A stretch of 64,000 bases of DNA from the NCBI RefSeq assembly GCF_021730305.1, contig NZ_CP032674.1, positions 2,217,001 to 2,281,000 of the forward strand, read 5' to 3'. The translations under genes and the position numbers were made by a program. Origin of the DNA: Xanthobacter sp. YC-JY1. Lineage in GTDB: Bacteria > Pseudomonadota > Alphaproteobacteria > Rhizobiales > Xanthobacteraceae. Within the stretch, counting starts at the first letter, position 1; every line of letters begins with the position of its first letter. The notes under the pieces are model-generated. The model was not told the DNA's origin, ran no database searches, and saw only the letters and a program-made list of their open reading frames with translations. This document shows, piece by piece, positions 1-8,574 of this stretch.

Positions 1-522
1 GCCGGCGAAATACGTCGCGACGTGAATGCCTTGGGCATATTCGTTGACGGCGACGTCGCCGCTACCGATGACCGGAGCGGCATTGATGATGCGGCTCGCC
101 TGGATGCTGCCGCTGTTCTCGATGCTGCCGGACAGCGGGGTGGGCGAGGGAGCCGGGTAAATCAGGATGCCCTTGGTTTCGGCACTGGTGCTGGGCTGGG
201 TGCTGCCAGCGGCGACGCTCAGCTTGGTGAGGGATTGGGTGACGCTGATGGTACCGGCATTGAGGATGCCGTTCGTCAGCGAGGGGGCGTCCACGGTCAG
301 CGCGAAGGACGAATTCTTCGCTGTCTCGGAATAGACGATGCCGCCCTGGTTGATGACGCTGCCGAAGGGAGCGCCGGGCGTCGAGGTGCTCACCACCACC
401 GGGGCGGCGACAACCATGCCCGAGGGGATCACATAGTCCCCGGCATTGGCCACCGGGCCGGCCAGCGCGAGCGCGAGCAGCGAGGTGGAGGCGAGCAGGC
501 TGGTCGCAAACAGGCGGGACAT
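1..522 (-). CDS. Secreted, possibly autotransporter-like protein (5' end only)
   Basis: The first 174 codons are visible and the frame stays open to the window edge. The ATG at 522 follows a GGGAGAGG Shine-Dalgarno site. Residues 1-27 form a clear Sec signal peptide (basic Arg, a Leu/Ala-rich core, then GPVANA-GDY). The mature part is rich in Ser, Thr, Gly, Asn and Ile, with repeated motifs such as NQGGIVYS, LTNGILNAGTISVT and SGSIENSGSIQASRI. These resemble the beta-helical passenger repeats of autotransporter or adhesin-like outer-membrane proteins. The C-terminal beta-barrel that would prove this lies outside the window. Function is unknown. The gene is divergent from the two-component pair at 775. 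Confidence 0.7.
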   Translation of the reverse strand, partial: MSRLFATSLLASTSLLALALAGPVANAGDYVIPSGMVVAAPVVVSTSTPGAPFGSVINQGGIVYSETAKNSSFALTVDAPSLTNGILNAGTISVTQSLTKLSVAAGSTQPSTSAETKGILIYPAPSPTPLSGSIENSGSIQASRIINAAPVIGSGDVAVNEYAQGIHVATYFAG

Positions 523-774
523 GCGCACCTCTCCCGGAACAACGGGGCAGCTTTGGTTGCAGGACGGACGAGTGGAAACCTAACGGAAGTTACCTCCCGA
601 TTCGGCATAAGCGCAACGCTAAGCTGGCGGTTGTCGGCCACCATTCCGCGGCATTCTCCGCCTTGGTTAAGGCGTTGCGGCGCACACAGGAAATGCTGCT
701 CCTGCGCACTTGATCGCCCCCAGCTGCACGGCGAGACTGGGGCGTCGCCGCCGGGGCGGCCGGGCACCTGTTTC

Positions 775-1443
775 ATGCGTCTCCTGCTGGTCGAGGACAA
801 TCACGAGCTTGCCGACTGGCTCGCCAAGATCCTGCGGCGGGACAATTTCGTCGTGGACGTGCTGAACGACGGGGAGGCGGCCGACCAAGCGCTGAGCCTC
901 GAGACCTATGATCTTGTCATTCTCGACCTCGGCCTGCCCCGCATGGGCGGGATGCAGCTTCTGAAGCGCCTGCGCAGCCGGGCCAATGCGGTGCCGGTCA
1001 TCATCCTCACCGCCAATGCCAGCCTCGACGGGCGTGTGGCCGGGCTGGACGAGGGGGCGGACGACTATCTCGCCAAGCCCTTCGACATCGCCGAGCTGGA
1101 GGCGCGCATCCGCGTGCAGCTCCGCCGCTCGGCGCGCCGGCCTGATCCGGTCATCACCTGCGGCACGCTCGCCTTTGACACCAACACCCGCCTGTTCCGC
1201 CTCGGCCCCGAGCCGCTGGCGCTGACCCCGCGTGAGCATGCGGTGCTGGAAGCCCTCCTCATCAAGGCCGGGCAGACGGTGAGCAAGGCCCAGCTCTCGC
1301 AGAGCATCTTCGGCCTCGATGATTTGGCCGACCCCAGCGCCATCGAGATCTACGTTCACCGCCTGCGCAAGAAGCTGGAGGGCTCCGACGTGCGGATCGT
1401 GACCCTGCGTGGGCTCGGCTATCTGTTGCAGCATGCGCATTGA
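775..1443 (+). CDS. OmpR/PhoB-family response regulator (TctD/QseB-like)
   Basis: The 222-residue protein begins MRLLLVEDNHELADWLAKIL at ATG 775; a longer upstream reading frame has no homology-like content. Residues 1-115 are a receiver domain with the acidic pocket E7/D8, the phospho-acceptor D51 in LVILDLGLP and the conserved K101 in LAKPFD. Residues 125-220 are a winged-helix DNA-binding domain (LTPREHAVLEALL, then IEIYVHRLRKKLE and RGLGYLL). It overlaps the following sensor kinase by 11 nt, so the two are translationally coupled. The kinase resembles TctE, so a role in organic-acid or envelope sensing is possible, but the signal cannot be read from the sequence. Confidence 0.93.
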   Translation: MRLLLVEDNHELADWLAKILRRDNFVVDVLNDGEAADQALSLETYDLVILDLGLPRMGGMQLLKRLRSRANAVPVIILTANASLDGRVAGLDEGADDYLAKPFDIAELEARIRVQLRRSARRPDPVITCGTLAFDTNTRLFRLGPEPLALTPREHAVLEALLIKAGQTVSKAQLSQSIFGLDDLADPSAIEIYVHRLRKKLEGSDVRIVTLRGLGYLLQHAH

Positions 1444-2815
1444 CAGCCTCCGCCTCCAGCTCCTGCGGTGGCTGCTGCTGCCGCTGGCGGGGCTCGTGGC
1501 GGTCAACGTCTTCACCAGCTGGCGGCAGGCGAGCGCCACGGCCGATCTCGTCACCGACCGCACGCTGGACGCCTCGGTGCGCGCCATCGCCGAGGATGTG
1601 CGCATCGATCGCGGCGTCATCGACGCCATCGTGCCGCCCGTCGCGCTGGAGATGTTCGACACCGGGCATCGCGACCGGGTGTTCTACCGTGTGGATACCG
1701 CTGCCGGGCGGCTGCTCACCGGCTATCCCGATCTGCCGCTGCCCGAGCCGCCGCCGAAGGCGAGCGCGCCGGTGCATTTCACCGGCAGCTATCGCGGTAA
1801 TGATCTGAGGCTCGCGGCCCTGTCCTATCCGCTGGTGGGCGCCACCGACGGGGAGCGGGTGACGGTGGTGGTGGGTGTCACCCTCGCGGGCCATGCGGCC
1901 ATGGTGCGGGAATTGTGGGTGGGCAATTTCGGCCAGCAGCTCATCCTTCTGGTGGCGGCCGGCGTGCTGGTCATCATCGGCCTCGGGCGGGGGCTGGCGC
2001 CGCTGATGCGGCTGCGCGAGGCGGTGATGGAGAAGGGGCGGGACGATCTTTCCCCCTTGCCGGACCACGCCGTGCAGAGCGAGCTGCGTCCGCTGGTGGC
2101 CGCGCTCAACACCTATATGGGCCGGGTCGCCGGGCAGATGGCGGCGCAGCGCCGTTTCGTCGCCAATGCGGCCCACCAGTTGCGCACGCCGCTGGCGCTG
2201 CTCTCCACGCAGGTGGCCTTCGCCCGCCGCACCGGGGAGGCCGCCGAGCGGGCGGAGGCGCTGGCGGGCGCCGAGGAAAGCACCCGCCGCCTTGCCCGCC
2301 TCGCCTCCCAGCTCCTCACCTTGTCCCGCGCCGAGCCGGGCAGCCGCCGTCCGCGCGACGAGGATATCGACCTCGCCCAGTCCGCCCGGCAGGTGCTGGA
2401 AGGGCTGGCCCATCTCGCGGTGGAGCGGGACATCGATCTCGGCCTCGACGTGAATGCCGCCGCCGTGACGCGCGGCGATGGCGCCATGATGCGCGAGGCG
2501 GTGGTGAACCTCGTGGAGAACGCCCTGCGGTACACGCCGAAGGGCGGCACCGTCACCGTCACGGTGGACGGCGGGGCAGGGGAGGCGGGTTCCGAGGCTG
2601 TGCTGGTGGTGGAGGATTCCGGGCCGGGTATTCCGCTGGAGGAGCGCGACAAGGTGTTCGAGCGCTTCTACCGGGTGCTGGGCACGCCGGGGGAGGGTTC
2701 CGGCATCGGCCTCTCCATCGTGCGCGAGGTGGTGGATGGCGCGGGCGGAACGCTCGTCCTCGGCACGGCGGCGGCGGGCGGGCTGAGGGTTGAGATGCGG
2801 CTGCCGGGCGTGTGA
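1433..2815 (+). CDS. Membrane sensor histidine kinase (TctE-like)
   Basis: A 460-residue inner-membrane kinase whose ATG at 1433 lies inside the response-regulator gene. TM1 is at about residues 12-28 and TM2 at about 167-187, enclosing a periplasmic sensor domain of roughly 135 residues of the TctE/2CSK_N type. A HAMP-like linker follows. The dimerisation/phospho-acceptor helix contains H248 in NAAHQLRTPLALL. The ATPase domain has the N box (NLVENALRYTPKGG), the G1 box (EDSGPGIP) and the G2 box (GEGSGIGLSIV). It is the evident partner of the regulator at 775. The signal is unknown; known TctE proteins respond to tricarboxylates. Confidence 0.93.
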   Translation: MRIDSLRLQLLRWLLLPLAGLVAVNVFTSWRQASATADLVTDRTLDASVRAIAEDVRIDRGVIDAIVPPVALEMFDTGHRDRVFYRVDTAAGRLLTGYPDLPLPEPPPKASAPVHFTGSYRGNDLRLAALSYPLVGATDGERVTVVVGVTLAGHAAMVRELWVGNFGQQLILLVAAGVLVIIGLGRGLAPLMRLREAVMEKGRDDLSPLPDHAVQSELRPLVAALNTYMGRVAGQMAAQRRFVANAAHQLRTPLALLSTQVAFARRTGEAAERAEALAGAEESTRRLARLASQLLTLSRAEPGSRRPRDEDIDLAQSARQVLEGLAHLAVERDIDLGLDVNAAAVTRGDGAMMREAVVNLVENALRYTPKGGTVTVTVDGGAGEAGSEAVLVVEDSGPGIPLEERDKVFERFYRVLGTPGEGSGIGLSIVREVVDGAGGTLVLGTAAAGGLRVEMRLPGV

Positions 2816-2825
2816 CACGGCTCTC

Positions 2826-2991
2826 GTGCCCCGGACGCATGCAACGAAGTGGAATGCGAGCCGGCGCCCAGCGCAAGGGTCCGCCGAAGGCGGCAATAAC
2901 ACCCACCACAGTCGGGTATCGCCGGCTTCGCCGGATTTTCCCCTGGACACCGGATCGGCGCTCCGGCTGCGCCGTCGCTTGTCCGGGGCAC
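2826..2991. repeat. Intergenic element bounded by an 11-bp perfect inverted repeat
   Basis: GTGCCCCGGAC at 2826-2836 is repeated in exact inverted orientation as GTCCGGGGCAC at 2981-2991. The ~144 bp between them are GC-rich, non-coding and contain shorter internal complementarities. The size and end-to-end palindromic design resemble dispersed intergenic repeats of Rhizobiales (REP or RIME/BIME-like). I found no second full copy in this window, so the repeat status is inferred from structure only. Confidence 0.45.
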
Positions 2992-3002
2992 CGGAAACGG
3001 CA

Positions 3003-3029
3003 ACGGCCCCGGAGGTCATCCGGGGCCGT
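3003..3029. terminator. Hairpin between convergent genes
   Basis: ACGGCCCCGG (3003-3012) pairs perfectly with CCGGGGCCGT (3020-3029) across a 7-nt loop. It lies between the sensor kinase (plus strand, stop 2815) and the ABC permease (minus strand, stop 3051). Read on the minus strand it is followed by a modest T-rich stretch. It may end either or both transcripts. Confidence 0.6.
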
Positions 3030-3050
3030 CGTGCGTGAGGGATCAAGCCC

Positions 3051-3935
3051 TCAATTCTGCTCGCTGTAGGGCACTGGACGCCACTTCACGAGACGGTTCT
3101 CCACCAGCGTGATGAGGAATTCCATCACCAGCGCCACCACCGCGAGGATGATCATGGCCGCGAACACGCCGTTGGCGTTGAACGCGCCCTGGGCGGTGGC
3201 GATCAGGAGGCCGACGCCCTGCTTGGCACCGAGGAATTCGCCCACCACCGCACCCACCAGCGCGAAGCCGAAGGAGACGTGGAGCGAGGCCAGGATCCAG
3301 CTCATGGCCGAGGGGATGATGACGCTCGTGGTGATCTGGAAGGGCGAGGCGCCGAGGATCTGGGCGTTGGCGATCATGGCGCGGTCGGCCTCGCGCACGC
3401 CCTGGAAGGCATTGGCGAACACCACGAAGAACACCATCACCACCGCCAGCGCCACCTTGGACGCCATGCCGAGGCCGAGCGCGATGATGAAGATGGAGCC
3501 GAGCACCACGCGCGGAATGGAATTGGCGATCTTGATGTAGATGGAGAACACGTCCGCCAAGAGCTTGTTGCGGCCGAGAACGATGCCGCACACGATGCCG
3601 CCCACGGCGCCGATGAAGAAGCCGAGGATGGTTTCCTCCAGCGTCACCATGATCTGCACCCAGAGCGGGCCCTGCGAGGTGCCTTCCGTCATCCACACCC
3701 AGATCTGCTCGGCGATGCCGGAGGGGCTGGCGAAGAAGAACGGGTCGATGAAGCCGGTGCGCGCGCCGATTTCCCAGATGCCGAGCACGGCGACGAGGAT
3801 GGCGATGCGCAGCGAGATGACGAGGGCGCGGCGGGCCTTCAGCCGGGCGCGGGCCTTGGCCTCGATCTCGGCCTCGGTGGGCACCGCGCGGGCGGCGGCG
3901 AAGGGGGCGGAAGCGGCGTCTGCCTGCATGGTCAT
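3051..3935 (-). CDS. ABC transporter permease, sulfonate/nitrate/taurine type
   Basis: A 294-residue inner-membrane permease of the SsuC/TauC/NrtB family (BPD_transp_1). After an Ala/Arg-rich cytoplasmic N-terminus it has about six hydrophobic segments, starting near residues 38-55 (SLRIAILVAVLGIWEIG). The ATPase-docking EAA loop is visible around VREADRAMIANAQILGASPF. It is the last gene of a minus-strand SBP-ATPase-permease operon, 15 nt after the ATPase. The family imports sulfonates, nitrate, cyanate or thiamine precursors; the substrate here is not determinable, and the cognate binding-protein gene is interrupted. Confidence 0.92.
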   Translation of the reverse strand: MTMQADAASAPFAAARAVPTEAEIEAKARARLKARRALVISLRIAILVAVLGIWEIGARTGFIDPFFFASPSGIAEQIWVWMTEGTSQGPLWVQIMVTLEETILGFFIGAVGGIVCGIVLGRNKLLADVFSIYIKIANSIPRVVLGSIFIIALGLGMASKVALAVVMVFFVVFANAFQGVREADRAMIANAQILGASPFQITTSVIIPSAMSWILASLHVSFGFALVGAVVGEFLGAKQGVGLLIATAQGAFNANGVFAAMIILAVVALVMEFLITLVENRLVKWRPVPYSEQN

Positions 3936-3950
3936 GGTCGTTCCTCCCGT

Positions 3951-4820
3951 TCAGTGGCCGGTGTCGAGGGTGCGCTGCTGGCCGATCTGCACTTCCTCGC
4001 GCAGGTCGTCCCAGATGGTGCGGCAGCGTTCGACGAAGGCGGCGTCGTAGCGGATTTCCGCCATCACCCGGGGGCGCGGCAGGTCGATGGTGTAGACGCT
4101 CTTCACCGTGGCCGGGCCGGCGGTGAGCACATAGACCTTGTCGGCGAGGGCAACCGCCTCTTCCAGGTCGTGGGTGACGAACACCACCGAGGCGCCGGAG
4201 CCGGACCACAGGCTCAGAAGCTCGTCCTGCATGTTGGTGCGGGTCTGCACGTCGAGGGCCGAGAAGGGCTCGTCCATGAGCAAGATCTTCGGCTCGTTGA
4301 TGAAGGTCTGCGCGAGGGCCACGCGCTTCCTCATGCCGCCCGAGAGCTGGTGCGGATAGTGGCTCTCGAAGCGGGCGAGGCCCACGCGGGCGATCCAGTC
4401 GCGCGCCTTCTCATAGGCCTGGGCCCTGGGTAGGCCGCGATAGAGCGGGCCGGCGGCCACGTTGTCCAGCACCGAGCGCCAGGGGAAGAGCGCATCCGCC
4501 TGGAAGACGAAGCCCACGTCCTTGTGGATGCCGTTGACCGGCTGGCCCATCACCCGCACTTCGCCGGCGCTGGGCTTGGCGAGGCCGGTGACGAGGTTGA
4601 GCGTCGTGGACTTGCCGCAGCCGGTGGGGCCGACCACGCAGGCGAACTCGCCGCGGTCCACGCTCATGTTGAAGTCCCGGAGCGCCGTCATGGACTTGCC
4701 GTTGGGCGTCAGGAACCGGCGGGTGACGTTGTCGAGCTCGATGGCCGGGCCGAGGCCGGCGGCCGTGAAGGCTCCGGGAACCACCGCCGGGCGGGCGGGA
4801 TCGAGGGTCTGAAGGGACAT
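3951..4820 (-). CDS. ABC transporter ATP-binding protein, sulfonate/nitrate/taurine type
   Basis: A 289-residue ATPase of the SsuB/TauB/NrtD family that powers the importer with the permease at 3051. It has Walker A GPTGCGKST, Q-loop VFQADALFPW, signature LSGGMRKRVALAQ, Walker [13 protein letters not shown] and H-loop FVTHDLEEAVALAD. The first ~28 residues precede the ABC fold and are an ordinary extension. A 119-nt gap separates it from the interrupted binding-protein gene. All catalytic residues are intact, so the ATPase and permease look functional although their binding protein may not be made. Confidence 0.94.
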   Translation of the reverse strand: MSLQTLDPARPAVVPGAFTAAGLGPAIELDNVTRRFLTPNGKSMTALRDFNMSVDRGEFACVVGPTGCGKSTTLNLVTGLAKPSAGEVRVMGQPVNGIHKDVGFVFQADALFPWRSVLDNVAAGPLYRGLPRAQAYEKARDWIARVGLARFESHYPHQLSGGMRKRVALAQTFINEPKILLMDEPFSALDVQTRTNMQDELLSLWSGSGASVVFVTHDLEEAVALADKVYVLTAGPATVKSVYTIDLPRPRVMAEIRYDAAFVERCRTIWDDLREEVQIGQQRTLDTGH

Positions 4821-4939
4821 GAGTTTCCTCCCGCCGCCGGCGCGGGGCGCGGCGACCTCAATTCTTTCGGGGTGTGATGAGGGGCGCCGCGACGTGGTCG
4901 CAGCGCCGGGGTCAGCGGACGCGGGTCAGGTGCCGCGCG

Positions 4940-5986
4940 TCAGTTGCCGAGGGTTTTGGCGGCGTTGTCCACGTAGGTGGTGGTGTAGGTCTTGGACAGG
5001 TCGATGGCCTTGCCCTGCACGTTCTTGGAGAACGCCTCCAGCACCTTCAGCACCGTCTCGGGACCACCGGCGGGCATGCGGCCGTCGGGCGTGAACTGCG
5101 CCTTCCCCTCGGCGAGACCCTGGATGTAGAGGTCCTTGTCGCCGACGTAATAGTCCTTCGGCATCTTCTCCGCGATCTCCGCCGCCGAGTGACTGGCGAT
5201 GAAGCGCATGGTGCGCACGAAGGCGTTAGCGAGCTTCTGCGCCTCCTTCGGATGGCTCTCCAGCCAGCTTGCCTGCACGTAGAACGAGGCGGCGGGATAA
5301 AGGCCGCCGAGGGCCGCCACGGTCTTCTCTGGGGTGCGCATGTCGATGAGGATCTTGGCGACGCCCATCTTCACTAACTGGCCGATGGTCGGCTCGGTTG
5401 TCATGCCGGACTGGATCTGGTCCTGCTTCATGGCGGCGATGAAGGTGTTGCCCGCGCCCACCGGCAGCAGGGAATAGTCGCCGGGCTTCAGGCCGCCCTT
5501 GAAGGCGAGATAGCGGGTGAGAAAGTCGGTGGAGGAGCCGAGGCCGGTCACGCCCAGCGTGCGGCCCTTGAAGTCGGCCGGCGACTTGATCTGGTCGGCA
5601 TACTTGGTCGCCACCATCTGCACTTCGCCGGGCGCCTGGCTGAACTGTACCACGGAGGTGATGAACTTGCCCTTGGCCTGGAGGTCGATGGTGTGATCGT
5701 AGAATCCCACCACGCCCTGCACGGCGCCGGCGAGCAGTTCGTTCTCCGCCTCGACGCCGGCGCGGGAGTTGATGAGCTACACGTCGAGCCCTTCCTCCTT
5801 GAAGTAGCCGAGCGCATTGGTGAGGGCGGCGGGCAGGTAGATCTGCTTTTCCATGCCGCCGACGATGATGGTCAGCTTCTCAGCATGAGCGGCGGCCGGG
5901 CCGAGCAGGCCGGCGGCAATGACGGCCGCGCCGGCGAGCGCCTTCAGGCGACCGCGCGCAAGAATGCGAGCAGAGGATTTCAGCAT
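4940..5986 (-). pseudogene. ABC substrate-binding protein (SsuA/NMT1-like) with an internal amber stop
   Basis: The ATG at 5986, preceded by an AAGGGAAGG ribosome-binding site, opens a frame with a Sec signal peptide ending AAAHA-EKLTIIVGG. Codon 70 is TAG (plus-strand 'cta' at 5777-5779) in the context GLDV-stop-LINSRAG. The same frame then continues uninterrupted for 278 codons with normal NMT1/SsuA-type sequence (GAVQGVVGFYDHTID, KSPADFKGRTLGVTGLGSST, TEPTIGQL) to the natural stop at 4940. A single C-to-T change of CAG (Gln) would explain the break. The gene is therefore a recent one-base pseudogene, a sequencing error, or read through by a suppressor. Re-initiation at the ATG at 5722 would give a leaderless fragment. 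Confidence 0.85.
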
Positions 5987-6141
5987 GTGATGCCCTTCCC
6001 TTGAGGGCGCCCTGCGCCCGCGTTTCCCGGTGGTGGACCTGCGGCGCTTATGAGACGGCCGGCTTCTCCACGCCAACACGGATAAACCCATGCAGCTTTC
6101 AGTCGGCTTTCATTCCTGAAAGGAACCCTAAAGGAATTGGA

Positions 6142-6885
6142 ATGCCCTTTCGTCAGCTCGCCGGCCATGTCATGAGCAGCGAGGCTGTCAGGATCGGGCT
6201 GGAGAAACGCATCATGTCGCTGCCGTCGCGCGTCGTCGCCTCGCTCAAGGCGTCCATCGGCGATGTGGTGTTCGGCATGGAGGACGGCACCGTCTCCATC
6301 TTCGGCCTCGTCTTCGGCGTCGCCATGAGCACCAACGATCCCCGTGCGGTGCTGATCGCCGGCGCCACCGGCGCGGCTGCGGCGGCCGTGTCCATGATGG
6401 CGGGCAGCTATCTCGATGCGGAATCGGTGCGTGACGCCCGCCGCGCCCGGCGCAAGGGGCCGGTGGATGCGACGGAGGCCGCAGCGCAGGTGGAGACCGT
6501 CGCGGCGGCACTCACCCGCGGCGGCATGGCGGCGGCCGACGTGGCGCAGGTGTCAGAAGCGCTGAAGCGCGCGCCGCGCGCCACCCTCGGCCTGCGCTCC
6601 GAACTCGACGAGGCGGACGACGGCGCCAGCCCCACCTCGCACGCCTTCTGGATGTTCGTCTCGGACCTGTTCGCCGGTTTCACCCCGGTGCTGCCCTTCG
6701 CCTTCCTGCCCATGGACCAGGCGCGGATCGTCTCGCTGGTGCTGACGACGGTGCTGCTGGTGGCGCTGGGCATCGGCCGCGGCATCGTGGGGAAGCGCTC
6801 CATCGTGCGCGCCACGGCGGAGACGCTGGCCATCGCCGCCTCCGCCGCTGCGGCGGGCGTGCTGGTGGGGCGGCTGCTCTCGTAA
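6142..6885 (+). CDS. VIT/CCC1-family membrane protein (putative Fe/Mn transporter)
   Basis: A 247-residue protein starting at ATG 6142 behind AAGGAATTGG; an upstream in-frame ATG at 6001 lacks a ribosome-binding site and adds only low-complexity sequence. The N-terminal membrane half carries the family hallmarks: ASIGDVVFGMEDGTVSIFGL (the DG motif) and GAAAAAVSMMAGSYLDAES (the SM-GxYL motif). A charged cytoplasmic segment of about 90 residues follows, then hydrophobic segments near 180-245. Characterised VIT1/CCC1 proteins export Fe2+ or Mn2+ from the cytosol, usually by proton antiport. It is divergent from the interrupted ABC operon. Substrate and direction are inferred from the family only. 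Confidence 0.85.
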   Translation: MPFRQLAGHVMSSEAVRIGLEKRIMSLPSRVVASLKASIGDVVFGMEDGTVSIFGLVFGVAMSTNDPRAVLIAGATGAAAAAVSMMAGSYLDAESVRDARRARRKGPVDATEAAAQVETVAAALTRGGMAAADVAQVSEALKRAPRATLGLRSELDEADDGASPTSHAFWMFVSDLFAGFTPVLPFAFLPMDQARIVSLVLTTVLLVALGIGRGIVGKRSIVRATAETLAIAASAAAAGVLVGRLLS

Positions 6886-6935
6886 AGCTCAGCGGCGGCG
6901 GCCGCGTCGCGGCCTGGTTTAGTCCGCGGGCGGTC

Positions 6936-8030
6936 TCAGCGTCTTTGAACGTCCGCCATGCGCGCCTCAAACCGCGCCACCAGCCCGGACGGCATCCACG
7001 CCTTCACGACGCCGCCCTTCCCGAGCAGTCCCATCTCGATCAGAAGAGACCCGAAGCTTCGCCGGCCGGGCTCGCTCACCATCGGGCCACCCGACTCCTG
7101 CCAGCTCATCCGAAGCGTCGGCTCGCCTGCCTCTTCGTCGATCGTCCACGACAGGTCGACCTTGCCGCCGGGGACGGACAGCGCCCCATGCTTGGCCGCG
7201 TTCGTCGCCAGCTCGTGAAGGAGCAGGGAGAGCGAGAGCGTGGTCTTCGGACCGAGTTCGATATCGGGGCCGGATGTCGCGATGCGGCCGTCGTCCCCAT
7301 GAAGTTCGAGCATCGGTCGCACGACGCTCATCATGGAGGCCGCCATCCAATCCTGCTGGAGCAACTGATCGTGCGCGATGCCCATGGCCGCGATACGCCG
7401 GCAGAGGGCGTCGACCGCATCGCGCTCCTGCACGCTCTTGAGCGTCTGGGTCGCAATGGCCTGAACCATGGCCAGCGTATTCTTCATCCGGTGCGTGATC
7501 TCGGCATTCAGGATGGCCTGCTGCTTCTGCGCTTCGTCACGCTCGCGCAGGGCCTGCCGGAGCTCCAGCTGCCGCATGACCTGACGGGCGAGCACCTTGA
7601 GGGCGTCCTGCTGAAGCTGGGAAAGCTGCCGGGGCTGGTAATCCAAGACGCACAGTGTGCCGATGGCATGGCCTTCGGTGGTCTTCAACAACGCGCCTGC
7701 ATAGAAGCGCAGGTTCGGCTCCCCCGTGACCAGGGGATTGCAGGCAAAGCGCGGGTCCTGGGTCGCGTCAGGAACGAGAAGAAACTCCTGTTCCAGGATC
7801 GCCTTGGCGCAGAACGAGCTGTCCAGGGGCGTCTCGCGGACCCCCAGGCCGACCTCGGCCTTGAAGAACTGACGATGTTCGGCGATGAAGTTCACGACGG
7901 CGATCGGCGTTTCGCAGATGCGCGAGGTCAATTCGGCAATCTCGTCGAAATCCCGCTCTCTCGGGCTGTCCAGCATATTGAAGCTGGCGAGCGCCTTGAG
8001 CCGCTCATTCTCCTTCAACGCTGTATTCAA
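6936..8030 (-). CDS. GAF-domain sensor histidine kinase of the HWE family
   Basis: A 364-residue soluble kinase. Residues ~25-158 form a GAF domain (ETPIAVVNFIAEHRQFFKAE, GTLCVLDYQP). A coiled-coil linker (~158-175) leads to an HWE/HisKA_2 phospho-acceptor with H180 in AEITHRMKNTLAMVQAIA. The ATPase domain has the family-typical N box LLHELATNAAKHGALS. There are no membrane segments, so the signal is probably cytoplasmic (redox, light or small molecule). No response regulator is adjacent; HWE kinases in Alphaproteobacteria often feed the PhyR general stress response or orphan receivers. It converges on the VIT-family gene. Confidence 0.9.
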   Translation of the reverse strand: MNTALKENERLKALASFNMLDSPRERDFDEIAELTSRICETPIAVVNFIAEHRQFFKAEVGLGVRETPLDSSFCAKAILEQEFLLVPDATQDPRFACNPLVTGEPNLRFYAGALLKTTEGHAIGTLCVLDYQPRQLSQLQQDALKVLARQVMRQLELRQALRERDEAQKQQAILNAEITHRMKNTLAMVQAIATQTLKSVQERDAVDALCRRIAAMGIAHDQLLQQDWMAASMMSVVRPMLELHGDDGRIATSGPDIELGPKTTLSLSLLLHELATNAAKHGALSVPGGKVDLSWTIDEEAGEPTLRMSWQESGGPMVSEPGRRSFGSLLIEMGLLGKGGVVKAWMPSGLVARFEARMADVQRR

Positions 8031-8238
8031 AGGCGCATCCCGAGCTTGCCGACAGGTCGATTCTCAATGGCACTTTCTCGCAAGGGAGCATAGCGCTTTT
8101 CACCGAAGCCCCCGAATGCGCGGAGCGGGGCAGGGGCCAGCGGTTGGCCCGCGACCTGGTGTCCCTCGTGTGCGAAGCGGCGGCGTCTGGCATTGAACTT
8201 GTTTGCGCCCTGGCGGAGGAGCCAAGGGAGGAAGCCCG

Positions 8239-8565
8239 ATGCAGCAAAAGCCGGACGCCGACGACTATCTCGCACTCTTCGGTCGCTACAAAGAGGATTT
8301 CGGGGATGTCTACATGGACCCCGAGGACGAGCGCTTCCGCCTGCTGTTCGACCAGATCTGCCGCATGCTGACCCAGCCTTCGCCCTTCAATCTGGCCCTG
8401 CCGGAGCAGTTCCGCTCCACGGCCTTCCGCTATCTCGAGGGCGATCCGCACACGGTGGCGCACATGACCACCATCGAGAACCGGCACTTCATGCTGAGCG
8501 ACCTGTTCGACTACGTCCACCTCGTCAACACCATGGGCGGCCGCTGGGACCAGCGCGGGCGCTAA
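8239..8565 (+). CDS. Hypothetical protein, 108 aa
   Basis: ATG 8239 sits 6 nt after a strong GGGAGGAA ribosome-binding site. The acidic, soluble product begins with a QQKPDADDYLALFGRYKE-like stretch and has no signal peptide or membrane segment. It is rich in aromatic and charged residues (FRLLFDQICRML, FRYLEGDPHTVAHM), which suggests a folded alpha-helical domain. Codon use is that of a real gene. I recognise no family. It stands alone, divergent from the HWE kinase and convergent with the secreted protein at 8575. Confidence 0.75.
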   Translation: MQQKPDADDYLALFGRYKEDFGDVYMDPEDERFRLLFDQICRMLTQPSPFNLALPEQFRSTAFRYLEGDPHTVAHMTTIENRHFMLSDLFDYVHLVNTMGGRWDQRGR

Positions 8566-8574
8566 GGCGCCGCC

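Noticed and set aside
22..774. Long plus-strand reading frame extending the response regulator upstream by ~250 codons
   Set aside because: It is the complement of the secreted-protein gene and an intergenic region; the receiver domain starts exactly at ATG 775.
3279..4433. Plus-strand frame of 384 codons opposite the ABC operon
   Set aside because: His/Gly/Arg/Asp-rich composition typical of antisense frames in high-GC genomes; no motifs.
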